Under the pieces are notes generated by a model. The model worked only from the letters and a program-made list of their open reading frames with translations. It had not been told where the DNA came from and made no database searches. Positions 17,908 to 25,636 of a stretch of DNA of 64,000 bases are shown one piece after another. Within the stretch, counting starts at the first letter, position 1; every line of letters begins with the position of its first letter. This DNA is from Larkinella knui (GTDB lineage: Bacteria > Bacteroidota > Bacteroidia > Cytophagales > Spirosomataceae), in assembly GCF_003858645.1 (NCBI RefSeq), contig NZ_RQJP01000002.1, positions 806,001 to 870,000 on the forward strand, written 5' to 3'. The position numbers and the translations under genes are program-made.

Positions 17908-18003
17908 CTCTGATAAACTCTGATGTTCTCTGCTTAACTCTGCGATACAACTCTTTTTCTTCTTTCGCGGAGGTAAGCAGAGAAAAGCAGAGTTTCGCAG
18001 AGA
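17908..18003. repeat. Long imperfect inverted repeat (family C), copy 1
   Basis: Arms of about 37 bp, 17908-17945 and 17967-18003, pair with roughly seven mismatches. They are built of short CTCTGC/GCAGAG words (core AGGTAAGCAGAGAAAAGCAG on the right arm). The same core recurs in the spacer between the adaptor and ATPase genes (28622-28683). It lies between two divergent genes and overlaps where their promoters should be. Confidence 0.65.
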
Positions 18004-18069
18004 GAAGCTAATTCGTTGCGAAATAACGAAAAACCACCTATTTTGCTACGAATAACGCGTCACCGTAAC

Positions 18070-19305
18070 ATGGCCCTTAACTACATCTGGGTAGCTTTTT
18101 TCCTGATTGCCTTTCTAATTGCGCTCTTTAAACTGATTTTTCTGGGCGATACCGAAATCTTCAAGATCATTGTCGAGGGGTTGTTCGACTCCTCCAAAAC
18201 GGCGGTAATGGACATTGCGTTGCCCCTGGCGGGCGTGATGACCTTTTTTCTGGGCTTGCTGAACATCGGTGAAAAAGCCGGGGCCATCAATTTTCTGGCG
18301 CGAATCATCGGCCCGTTTTTCAATAAATTATTTCCGGAGGTACCGAAAGATCATCCCGCCAACGGCCAGATGATCATGAATTTTTCGGCCAACATGCTCG
18401 GTCTGGACAATGCCGCCACACCCTTCGGACTGAAAGCCATGCAGAGTTTGCAGGAGCTGAACCCGGAGAAAGAAACCGCTTCCAACGCCCAGATCATGTT
18501 TCTGGTGCTTCACACGTCCGGCCTGACCATCGTGCCGCTGGGCATCATGGCGCAACGGGCGATTCTGGGGGCGCAGGACCCCTCCGACATTTTTATTCCC
18601 TGCCTGATCGGGACCTACGTGGCGACGGTTTTCAGTATGTTTCTGGTGGCCCTGAAACAACGAATCAACCTATTCAATGGGCTGGTTATGGGCTGGTTAG
18701 GCGGCATAACAGCTTTTCTGGCGCTGGCGTTGTGGTATTTGTCGTCGCTGCCGAAAGAAGAAATCGAGCAGGTTTCCAAAGTGGTCGGTAACGTGATTCT
18801 GTTCGTGATCATCGTCGCGTTTCTGCTGGGGGCGATGCGAAAGAAAGTCGATATTTTCGACACCTTTATTGAAGGTGCCAAGGGCGGTTTTGAAACTTCC
18901 GTCCGGATTATTCCGTATCTGGTCGGGATGCTGGTGGCGATTAGTGCCCTGCGCAATTCCGGTGCCATGGCCTACATGGTCGACGGCATGAAATACGTGA
19001 TCGGCATGGCCGGTATCAATACGGACTTTACCGATGCCCTGCCCGTTGCGCTGATGCGCCCCCTGAGCGGAAGCGCGTCGCGGGCGCTGATGATCGACGC
19101 CATGAAGGAATTTGGCCCGGATTCGTTCGTGGGGCGGTTGTCCTGTATTTTTCAGGGGGCTGCCGATACGACCTTCTACATCGTTGCCCTGTATTTTGGG
19201 TCGGTCGGCATCAAGAAAACCCGGTATGCCATCGTTGCCGGACTTATTGCCGACGCAGCGGGCGTCATTGCCGGTATTGCGCTGGGATACTTCTTTTTTC
19301 ATTGA
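18070..19305 (+). CDS. Nucleoside-recognition/Gate-domain membrane protein (SpmA-SpmB fusion type)
   Basis: The ATG at 18070 (MALNYIWVAFFLIAFLIALF) gives 411 residues with about ten hydrophobic helices. The N-terminal half carries NMLGLDNAATPFGLKAMQSL, the hallmark of SpmA. The C-terminal half carries GGFETSVRIIPYLVGMLVAI and RPLSGSASRALM, hallmarks of SpmB. Bacillus makes these as two proteins needed for spore core dehydration. Here they are one chain in a lineage that is not known to sporulate, so the role is probably transport of an unknown small solute. It sits alone, 90 bp before two tiny ORFs. Confidence 0.85.
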   Translation: MALNYIWVAFFLIAFLIALFKLIFLGDTEIFKIIVEGLFDSSKTAVMDIALPLAGVMTFFLGLLNIGEKAGAINFLARIIGPFFNKLFPEVPKDHPANGQMIMNFSANMLGLDNAATPFGLKAMQSLQELNPEKETASNAQIMFLVLHTSGLTIVPLGIMAQRAILGAQDPSDIFIPCLIGTYVATVFSMFLVALKQRINLFNGLVMGWLGGITAFLALALWYLSSLPKEEIEQVSKVVGNVILFVIIVAFLLGAMRKKVDIFDTFIEGAKGGFETSVRIIPYLVGMLVAISALRNSGAMAYMVDGMKYVIGMAGINTDFTDALPVALMRPLSGSASRALMIDAMKEFGPDSFVGRLSCIFQGAADTTFYIVALYFGSVGIKKTRYAIVAGLIADAAGVIAGIALGYFFFH

Positions 19306-19395
19306 GCAGGCAACAGGTTACGGCAAAAAGCTTTAAACCATCCCGCGCTGGACGAGTTTTTAACCGGTACCCAAAACTGAATTGATTGATTAAGT

Positions 19396-19569
19396 ATGAA
19401 CATCAACGAAATACGCGAACAACTGCATCTGCTCATCGACGAAGTGGACGATGTTTACGTTCTGAACGGATTGTACCGCAACCTGTCGGCCGAAAAACGC
19501 CACCGTCAGGAATACGAACGCGAACAGGCGCAAAAAGCGCAGGCGGCCCGGAACAACCGCAAGAAATAA
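19396..19569 (+). CDS. Small charged helical protein, 57 aa, unknown
   Basis: The ATG at 19396 opens a 57-codon frame. The product starts MNINEIREQLHLLIDEVDDV, continues through a short Leu/Tyr segment, and ends in a very charged tail rich in Glu, Arg, Gln and Lys. It looks like two amphipathic helices. It resembles in style, but not convincingly in sequence, antitoxin-like or DNA-binding small proteins. A second 58-aa ORF begins 7 bp after its stop. I do not recognise a family. Confidence 0.55.
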   Translation: MNINEIREQLHLLIDEVDDVYVLNGLYRNLSAEKRHRQEYEREQAQKAQAARNNRKK

Positions 19570-19576
19570 CCGCCCG

Positions 19577-19753
19577 ATGACTCAACCGAAACGCTCCGTT
19601 TTCGACGTTGCCAGCGTCGTCCGGAAGCCGGTCATTGTGGCGCAGTGGATCGTCGAAATCGCCGGTTTCTTCGACAACCACCCCAAAGTCCGGCAGGTTT
19701 ACATCCCTTTTCAACTAAAAATCCGCAACCCGGCGACCCGGGCGACAACCTGA
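19577..19753 (+). CDS. Small protein, 58 aa, unknown
   Basis: This frame runs from the ATG at 19577 to the TGA at 19751-19753, 7 bp after the preceding small ORF. The product begins MTQPKRSVFDVASVVRKPVI, has a hydrophobic middle (VAQWIVEIAGFF) and a basic end. Pairing of two tiny same-strand ORFs suggests a bicistronic unit such as a toxin-antitoxin pair, but I see no diagnostic motif. The following 118 bp contain only the candidate promoter of the GH3 gene. Confidence 0.45.
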   Translation: MTQPKRSVFDVASVVRKPVIVAQWIVEIAGFFDNHPKVRQVYIPFQLKIRNPATRATT

Positions 19754-19840
19754 TCCGGCCTTAGCGTGGTCTGGCCGAACCGGACGTACGGATTGCCGAT
19801 TTGAAACTGGCTTTTGAGCAGATTTAGCCCCTCTTTTTGT

Positions 19841-19848
19841 TACTTTTG
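19841..19848 (+). promoter_or_regulatory. Candidate -7 element (TACTTTTG) before the GH3 fusion gene
   Basis: TACTTTTG matches TAnnTTTG exactly and lies 23 bp before the ATG at 19872. No TTG is found at 19-21 bp further upstream; the nearest TTTG is 24 bp away. Confidence 0.4.
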
Positions 19849-19871
19849 CCTAACCATTGAATTTATAGCTT

Positions 19872-22868
19872 ATGCCTTTCTCCGTCCGTCTGCGTTTGCT
19901 GGCTTGCTCCCTGTGTTTTTTACTATCATTTCAAACGGCTCATTCTCAAACCGTACCATCATTTTTAAAGGCAAATCCGCGTTGGGTCGATTCGGTCTTT
20001 AACGCCCTGACGCCCGACCAGCGGATTGCGCAGCTTATCATGGTGGCGGGTTTTTCCAACCGGAGCAAGGGCTACGAAGATTCCCTGATGACCCTGATCA
20101 AGAATTACCAGATTGGCGGAGTCGTATTTTTTCAGGGTGGCCCGATCCGGCAGGCCCGGTTGGTCAACCGGCTGCAAACCGTCGTTAAGGTTCCGATGCT
20201 GATTGCCATCGACGGCGAGTGGGGGCTTGGGATGCGGCTGGACAGTACGGTGCGGTTTCCGTATCAAATGACCCTGGGCGCCATTCAGGGACGCGACGAT
20301 CTGCTTTATAAAATGGGGGCCGCCGTGGCTCGTCAAAGCCGCCGGATGGGCATTCACATCAATTTTGCCCCGGTGGCCGATGTCAATAACAATCCCAATA
20401 ATCCGGTTATCAATTTCCGTTCCTTTGGTGAAGACAAAGAATCCGTAGCCCGTAAGGCACTGGCCTACATGAACGGCATGCAGAATAACGGTTTGCTGAC
20501 TTCGTTGAAACACTTCCCCGGCCACGGCGATACCGGCACGGATTCGCACTATGATCTGCCCCTGATTTCGAAAAGCCGCCAGCAACTGGACGATCTGGAA
20601 CTGTATCCGTTTCGGAAGCTGATCGACGCGGGTGCTTCGGGCGTCATGATCGCCCACCTGAACATCCCGGCTCTCGACTCGACGCCCAATTTACCCAGTA
20701 CGCTTTCGCACAAGGTGGTTTCTGACCTGCTCAAAAACGAGCTGGGGTTTGGCGGCCTGGTCTTCTCCGATGCGATGAATATGAAGGGGGTCCTGAAATA
20801 TTATCCGTCCGGCGTTGCCGATCTGATGGGCATCGAAGCCGGTATGGATGTGCTGGAATATACGCTGGATATTCCCCGCGCCATTGCGGAAGTGAAACAG
20901 GCCATTGCCGACGGCCGGCTTTTACAGACCGACATTGATGCCCGTTGCCGTAAAGTGCTGGCAGCCAAAGCCTGGGCGGGTCTGGATCGCTACAAACCCA
21001 TCAACCTGATGAATCTTGTCCGGGATCTGAACGAACCGGAATCCAACGTGATCAATCGGTTGCTGACGGAAGAAGCCCTGACCGTTCTGAAAAATGATAA
21101 AGAGCCATCCGGCGAGCCCCTGATTCCGTTGTTGAACCTCGGTACCAAACGAATTGCGACGGTTTCGCTCGACGCCGATCAGGAGACCTATTTCCAGAAA
21201 ATGCTCGCCAATTACACCGCTGTCACCCATTTTAACCTCTCGGCAGCCACGGCGGATACGACTCTGGAGCGGATTCGGAACGAGTTGAAGTCGTATGATT
21301 TGTTGCTGGTGGGGGTGCATTTGAGCAACATCCGCCCGGCGGTGCAATACGGCGTTACGCCGAAAACCGTGGCGGTGTTGAAAGAATTGTGCGAAACCGG
21401 AAAAGCCGTCGTCTCGGTTTTCGGGAATCCGTATGCGCTCGATAAACTCGAAGGGCTCGACAAAGCACGGGGGCTGATTCTGGCTTATCAACTGACTCAG
21501 TTTACGGAAGAACTGGCCGCTCAACTGATTTTTGGGGCCATTCCGGCCAAAGGCAAATTGCCCGTTACAGTGAATCAGACCTACAAACTCAATGACGGCA
21601 TCAGCACACCGGCCCTTTCCCGGTTGAAGTACACCATTCCGGAAGAAGTGGGCGTGGATTCGTATTTTCTGACAGCCAAAATCGACTCCCTCATGCAGGT
21701 GGCCATCACCGAAAAAGCCACGCCGGGCGGTGTGGTTCAGATGGCGAAAGATGGCAAGGTGATTTTCCGGAAAGCCTACGGTACGCACACCTATGAAGGA
21801 CTGACGCCTACGAAAGTTGACGATCTGTTCGATTTTGCGTCCGTGACCAAAGTCACCACCTCGACGCTGGCGCTGATGCGGCTGGTTGACGAGAAAAAAT
21901 TCAATCTGGAAAAAACCATGGCGGATTATCTGCCGGATTTTAAAAACTCGAACAAAGCGAATCTGGTCTGGCGTGATGTACTGACCCATCAGGCTGGTTT
22001 GAAGGCGTCCATTGCATTCTGGGTGGACACCAAAAATCCCGATGGAACCTGGAAAGACAAGACGTTCGATGAAAAACAACACGGGCCGTATAAAGTCCAG
22101 ATTACGGACAATCTGTACATGCACCGCCGATACCGGAAAACCATTTTCGAAACCATCCGCGATTCGCCGGTGAGCGCCAAAAAAGACTATGTTTACAGCG
22201 ATTTGTCGTTCATTCTGTATCCGCAGATCGTTGAAAAAATGACCGGCCAGAAGTTTGAAGACTACCTGAAACAAAATGTGTATGAGCCACTGGGTGCAAC
22301 GACGCTGACTTTCAATCCCCTGCGGTTTTATCCGTTGCCGCGCATGGTGCCAACGGAATATGATTCGGTGTTTCGCAAGACGCTGGTCTGGGGCCGGGTT
22401 CACGACGAAGGAGCCGCCATGCTCGGTGGCGTTTCGGGACACGCCGGTTTGTTTGGTTCGTCCAACGACCTGATGAAACTCGTTCAGATGTATTTACAAA
22501 AAGGGTATTATGGTGGAAAACAGTTCATTAGCCCCGAGACGATTACCGAATTTACCCGCTACCAGTTTCCCGAAAAAGGCAACCGGCGGGGATTAGGATT
22601 TGATAAACCGACGTTCACCTATTCGGGCAATGCGCCCCGGTTTGCCAGTCCGCAGAGTTTCGGACACTCGGGTTATACGGGAACGTTCATCTGGATTGAT
22701 CCGCAGTATAATACGTCGTATGTGTTTTTTTCAAACCGGGTGTATCCGAGTCGCACCCACACCAAGCTCATTACCCTGAACATCCGGACTAACATCGCCG
22801 ATGCGCTGTATGAGGCCATCCGTCGGGGGCCGTCGTCTAATCTGGCCAGCATATTGGCGACGCCGTAA
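19872..22868 (+). CDS. GH3 beta-N-acetylglucosaminidase fused to a beta-lactamase-family serine hydrolase
   Basis: This is a 998-residue exported bifunctional protein with a signal peptide to about 25. Residues 35-400 are a NagZ-like GH3 barrel. It has KHFPGHGDTGTDSH (about 212-225), the loop with the His/Asp acid-base pair, and the nucleophile aspartate in FSDAMNMKG (about 298). A GH3 C-terminal domain follows. From about 600 there is a class-C-type serine hydrolase, with SxxK in ASVTKVT (about 654), YSD (about 774) and HSG in GHSGYTGTF (about 931). The first half would release GlcNAc from muropeptides. The second may act on D-amino peptides or esters. Both point to periplasmic peptidoglycan recycling. 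Such fusions are known in Bacteroidota. Confidence 0.92.
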   Translation: MPFSVRLRLLACSLCFLLSFQTAHSQTVPSFLKANPRWVDSVFNALTPDQRIAQLIMVAGFSNRSKGYEDSLMTLIKNYQIGGVVFFQGGPIRQARLVNRLQTVVKVPMLIAIDGEWGLGMRLDSTVRFPYQMTLGAIQGRDDLLYKMGAAVARQSRRMGIHINFAPVADVNNNPNNPVINFRSFGEDKESVARKALAYMNGMQNNGLLTSLKHFPGHGDTGTDSHYDLPLISKSRQQLDDLELYPFRKLIDAGASGVMIAHLNIPALDSTPNLPSTLSHKVVSDLLKNELGFGGLVFSDAMNMKGVLKYYPSGVADLMGIEAGMDVLEYTLDIPRAIAEVKQAIADGRLLQTDIDARCRKVLAAKAWAGLDRYKPINLMNLVRDLNEPESNVINRLLTEEALTVLKNDKEPSGEPLIPLLNLGTKRIATVSLDADQETYFQKMLANYTAVTHFNLSAATADTTLERIRNELKSYDLLLVGVHLSNIRPAVQYGVTPKTVAVLKELCETGKAVVSVFGNPYALDKLEGLDKARGLILAYQLTQFTEELAAQLIFGAIPAKGKLPVTVNQTYKLNDGISTPALSRLKYTIPEEVGVDSYFLTAKIDSLMQVAITEKATPGGVVQMAKDGKVIFRKAYGTHTYEGLTPTKVDDLFDFASVTKVTTSTLALMRLVDEKKFNLEKTMADYLPDFKNSNKANLVWRDVLTHQAGLKASIAFWVDTKNPDGTWKDKTFDEKQHGPYKVQITDNLYMHRRYRKTIFETIRDSPVSAKKDYVYSDLSFILYPQIVEKMTGQKFEDYLKQNVYEPLGATTLTFNPLRFYPLPRMVPTEYDSVFRKTLVWGRVHDEGAAMLGGVSGHAGLFGSSNDLMKLVQMYLQKGYYGGKQFISPETITEFTRYQFPEKGNRRGLGFDKPTFTYSGNAPRFASPQSFGHSGYTGTFIWIDPQYNTSYVFFSNRVYPSRTHTKLITLNIRTNIADALYEAIRRGPSSNLASILATP

Positions 22869-22913
22869 GCGCGATTCCTTTTTCTGCAAGGCAACTAAAC
22901 CTCCTGACTGCGA

Positions 22914-23366
22914 ATGAAAGACTATCTGATTCGCCTGGTAGAGTACGAGCAGTGGGCCAACCGGGCCGTTATTGATGCGTTGGACAGCGTTGACAACCCG
23001 CCCCTGCGGGCGGTGCAACTGATGGGGCACATTTTATCGGCGCACCAGGTTTGGCTGTCGCGGATAACGGGTGAGATCAGTTATGTGGCCATTTGGGAGG
23101 ATATTCCGATTGCCTGGATGGGTGAAACGTCTGACCGGAATTTCATGCGTTTGAAAAGCATGCTGGAAAGCGAATCCGAAACCGGTTTAAACCGCCTGAT
23201 TTCGTATACCAACTCGGCCGGGGAGCCCTTCATGAGCCAGATGACCGATATTCTGACTCACATGAGTCACCACGCGGCTTACCACCGCGGACAGATTGTG
23301 CAGCTGATTCGTCCGCAACTGGCCGAAGCCCCGAAGACGGATTACATCCTCTGGGCGAGAAGCTGA
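22914..23366 (+). CDS. DinB-family protein (cytoplasmic)
   Basis: This 150-residue four-helix-bundle protein has no signal peptide. The metal-binding triad is visible as the His in LMGHILSAHQVWLSR and the HxxxH-like end in THMSHHAAYHRGQIVQLIR. Family members are metal-dependent, often thiol S-transferase-like enzymes, but this one has no known partner. It starts 45 bp after the GH3 fusion gene on the same strand and may be co-transcribed. It differs from the exported DinB protein at 557-1093 by lacking the leader. Confidence 0.88.
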   Translation: MKDYLIRLVEYEQWANRAVIDALDSVDNPPLRAVQLMGHILSAHQVWLSRITGEISYVAIWEDIPIAWMGETSDRNFMRLKSMLESESETGLNRLISYTNSAGEPFMSQMTDILTHMSHHAAYHRGQIVQLIRPQLAEAPKTDYILWARS

Positions 23367-23430
23367 TGGTCAGCAAGGTAGGTAACGGGCTTGTATACTT
23401 GAACAGTACAAGGCAAAAATCCCCTAAAAC

Positions 23431-23895
23431 TTAAACTGGGTTTTGTTTATTTCGTACAAAAGATCGAATGCTTTCCTCTATTTCAAACGAATAAGTATTT
23501 TCTTCTCTGAAAATGGCTGAACAATAGAAACTTTCACTATCGCTGTAATTTATTTTCTTGAAGCCTGTGCCAAATTGGTGAAACAGATCTTCAAATAGCA
23601 GACTCCGCTTTCGTTGAAGTCCCCCTGTTTGACTACAAACGTATACAATTATTGAATCAGGATTTTTTTCAAATACTAAGGAAAGAATATGAACAATGGT
23701 TTGTAAAATTCTTGGATCTGACCCTATTTTGGTTTTTACGCGCTGCACCCGCTCAAAACCAAACATATAAATCAAAGGAGAGAAGGGCTCGTCAGGCAGG
23801 TAATTAGAACCATCTGTAAAATAGACATTGTAGCTGGAACCGCTTTCGGTAACAAAAAGAAACTCCCCTTCATCAACCTCTTCGTGAAGATACAT
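23431..23895 (-). CDS. Hypothetical protein, possibly DUF6169-like
   Basis: I propose the ATG at 23895 (MYLHEEVDEGEFLFVTESGS), 154 residues; an in-frame GTG at 23946 would add 17. The product is soluble, mixed alpha/beta, with FVTESGSSYNVYFTDGSNYL early and VYVCSQTGGLQRKRSLLF in the middle. The combination resembles Bacteroidota proteins I know as DUF6169, but I hold this loosely. Base composition is visibly more AT-rich than the surroundings, suggesting recent transfer. The start overlaps the upstream 51-codon ORF by 23 bp, the layout of a translationally coupled pair. Function unknown. Confidence 0.6.
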   Translation of the reverse strand: MYLHEEVDEGEFLFVTESGSSYNVYFTDGSNYLPDEPFSPLIYMFGFERVQRVKTKIGSDPRILQTIVHILSLVFEKNPDSIIVYVCSQTGGLQRKRSLLFEDLFHQFGTGFKKINYSDSESFYCSAIFREENTYSFEIEESIRSFVRNKQNPV

Positions 23896-24028
23896 TGAAG
23901 GGATTAACAAATTTGATTCCGGCAGGTTTCTTGGACTTGTCTCCACTCTTAATGTATTCTTCTATTTTTCTTTGGTCCTCAGCCATCTTTTTGATGACAT
24001 CTTTAGGACTTACAATTACTTCTGCCAT
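23873..24028 (-). CDS. Small protein, 51 aa, coupled to the DUF6169-like gene
   Basis: The ATG at 24028 opens a 51-codon frame that begins MAEVIVSPKDVIKKMAEDQR and ends shortly after KPAGIKFVNPF. The N-terminal half is an amphipathic charged helix. It overlaps the next gene by 23 bp in another frame. A small helical protein overlapping a larger partner is typical of antitoxin-toxin or immunity pairs, but no known motif is present. Codon use is AT-rich like its partner. Confidence 0.5.
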   Translation of the reverse strand: MAEVIVSPKDVIKKMAEDQRKIEEYIKSGDKSKKPAGIKFVNPFNVSSRRG

Positions 24029-24304
24029 GTCTCAAAAGTGTTGCGGCTTGAGGTATGGCGTTAACAGATATAGACCAATATCGCCCAATTTACCCGTTTT
24101 TCGCTCTGACTACCCCTTAGCCAGTTAGTTTGTTTTCGTGATATCTCCCTGCACACACCAGACCAAAAGAAAAATCATAATTATAATTTTTCTTTCATAA
24201 ACTTAATCCGGAGTGGTCGCTTGTAATATTAATAGGATGCATACTAAAATCCAAACGTAGATAATACCAACAAAGTTTAATCTACCGATAACTTCAAATC
24301 TTTA
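24029..24304. other. AT-rich spacer without recognisable gene
   Basis: These 276 bp, especially 24165-24300, are strikingly AT-rich for this chromosome. I find no ORF above 30 codons with protein-like character and no clear hairpin. It probably holds the promoter of the small gene pair to its left and marks the right edge of an acquired islet. Confidence 0.4.
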
Positions 24305-25633
24305 TCAGAAAATCATCGAAAACGTGCTGCCCTGTCCCGGCGTCGAGGTCACTTTCAACTGGCCGTTGTGGAGCTGCATGATCTGGCGCGAAAGGCTCAA
24401 TCCAATCCCGGAACCGGTTTTTTTGGTGGTATAAAAGGGAATGAAAATCTTCTCGATAGCTTCCGGCTCGATGCCCGGCCCGTTGTCGGAAACGTAAATC
24501 ATCAGGCGATTGTCCTGCGATTTTACCTCCAGCCGGAGTTTCGGTTTGCGGTGTCCATCCAGACTTTCCATGGCGTTTTTAATCAGGTTGATCAACACCA
24601 TTTCGATTTGACCGGCATCGGCAAAAATCATCAGATACGACGGCACGGGCGGAGCTTGCAGAATAATGTGTCGTTGCTGCAACTCGGTCTGGACCAGCGC
24701 AATGACGTTCTTCAGCAGGTTTTCGACGGAGATTTCGGCCAGACGCGGTTGCGGAATGGCGGTAAAATTACGGTAGGCATCCACAAACCGCATGATGCCG
24801 CGTCCGCGGTGTTCGATCGTGGTCAGGGCTTCGCGCAGGTCGTTGACCGCTTCGGTATCCGCACCGGCCAGTTCCGTATTGACAATCTGCTGCATGGTTC
24901 CGACCAGGGAGACAATCGGCGTCACGGAATTCATGATTTCGTGGCGCAGTACTTTGGTCAGGTTCTGCCAGGCTTCCAGCTCTTTCTGCTGCAATTCGGA
25001 GCGAATATTCTGAATGGAGGCCACCGTCACCGGGCGGCCGCGCAAACTGACGGTGGCACAGCGCACCGACAGTTCCTGTTCAAAACTGGATTGGTAAATA
25101 GCGGGCGTGCTGCTGGGTGTCGCGGTCAGAATTTCGTATAAACCGGCATGAACCGTCTGTAAATCACTGAGGTTCCGTAGCCTGTAGATACCCAGCAACC
25201 GCAAAGCCGCCTGGTTGGTCATCTCAACATTACCGGACATATCGAACGAAATCAGTCCGACACTCACCTGCTGAACGATGGTGTTGAGGTAGTGCAGATT
25301 GGCTTCTTTTTCGGCGCGGGCCTGCCGGAACGCTTCCAGCACTTCGTTGAATTGCTGGTTCAATTCCTTAAAACTCGGCCCCAGTTCGTTGTCGGCTTTG
25401 AAGGCAACCGCAAAATCCGAATACCGGACCGACTCCATGAAGCGGGTCAGTTTGCGGTTCAGGCTGGTAATATACCGGTGCAAATTGGCCGTTTGAACCG
25501 TCAATAAAATGATGCCGACGCCCACCAGTAGCGACCGGCTGGCCGGAACTTTCCACCAGACGTAGGCAATGAGCAGGCAAGTAACCAGAATGATCGAAAT
25601 CCGTATAAAGAGCCCAATGGCGAATCGTTTCAT
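24305..25633 (-). CDS. NtrB-type sensor histidine kinase of the ABC-exporter locus
   Basis: This 442-residue membrane kinase has two N-terminal helices (about 8-28 and 34-50) with almost no periplasmic loop, so it may sense a signal in or at the membrane. A linker coiled coil, a PAS-like domain (about 120-190) and the HisKA site LRHEIMNSVTPIVSLVG follow. The ATPase part has the N-box LINLIKNAMES, G1 VSDNGPGIEP and G2 GSGIGLSLSRQI. It starts 3 bp after the stop of the sigma-54 regulator gene, so the two form one operon and a cognate pair. Confidence 0.92.
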   Translation of the reverse strand: MKRFAIGLFIRISIILVTCLLIAYVWWKVPASRSLLVGVGIILLTVQTANLHRYITSLNRKLTRFMESVRYSDFAVAFKADNELGPSFKELNQQFNEVLEAFRQARAEKEANLHYLNTIVQQVSVGLISFDMSGNVEMTNQAALRLLGIYRLRNLSDLQTVHAGLYEILTATPSSTPAIYQSSFEQELSVRCATVSLRGRPVTVASIQNIRSELQQKELEAWQNLTKVLRHEIMNSVTPIVSLVGTMQQIVNTELAGADTEAVNDLREALTTIEHRGRGIMRFVDAYRNFTAIPQPRLAEISVENLLKNVIALVQTELQQRHIILQAPPVPSYLMIFADAGQIEMVLINLIKNAMESLDGHRKPKLRLEVKSQDNRLMIYVSDNGPGIEPEAIEKIFIPFYTTKKTGSGIGLSLSRQIMQLHNGQLKVTSTPGQGSTFSMIF

Positions 25634-25636
25634 GAT

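Noticed and set aside
19760-19824. Protein-like stretch ending LADLKLAFEQI before the GH3 gene
   Set aside because: It has an in-frame stop just upstream and no start codon; only about 20 codons. At most a remnant of a lost gene.
20922-22442. 506-codon minus-strand frame opposite the GH3 fusion gene
   Set aside because: Shadow of a well-identified gene on the other strand, no recognisable motif.
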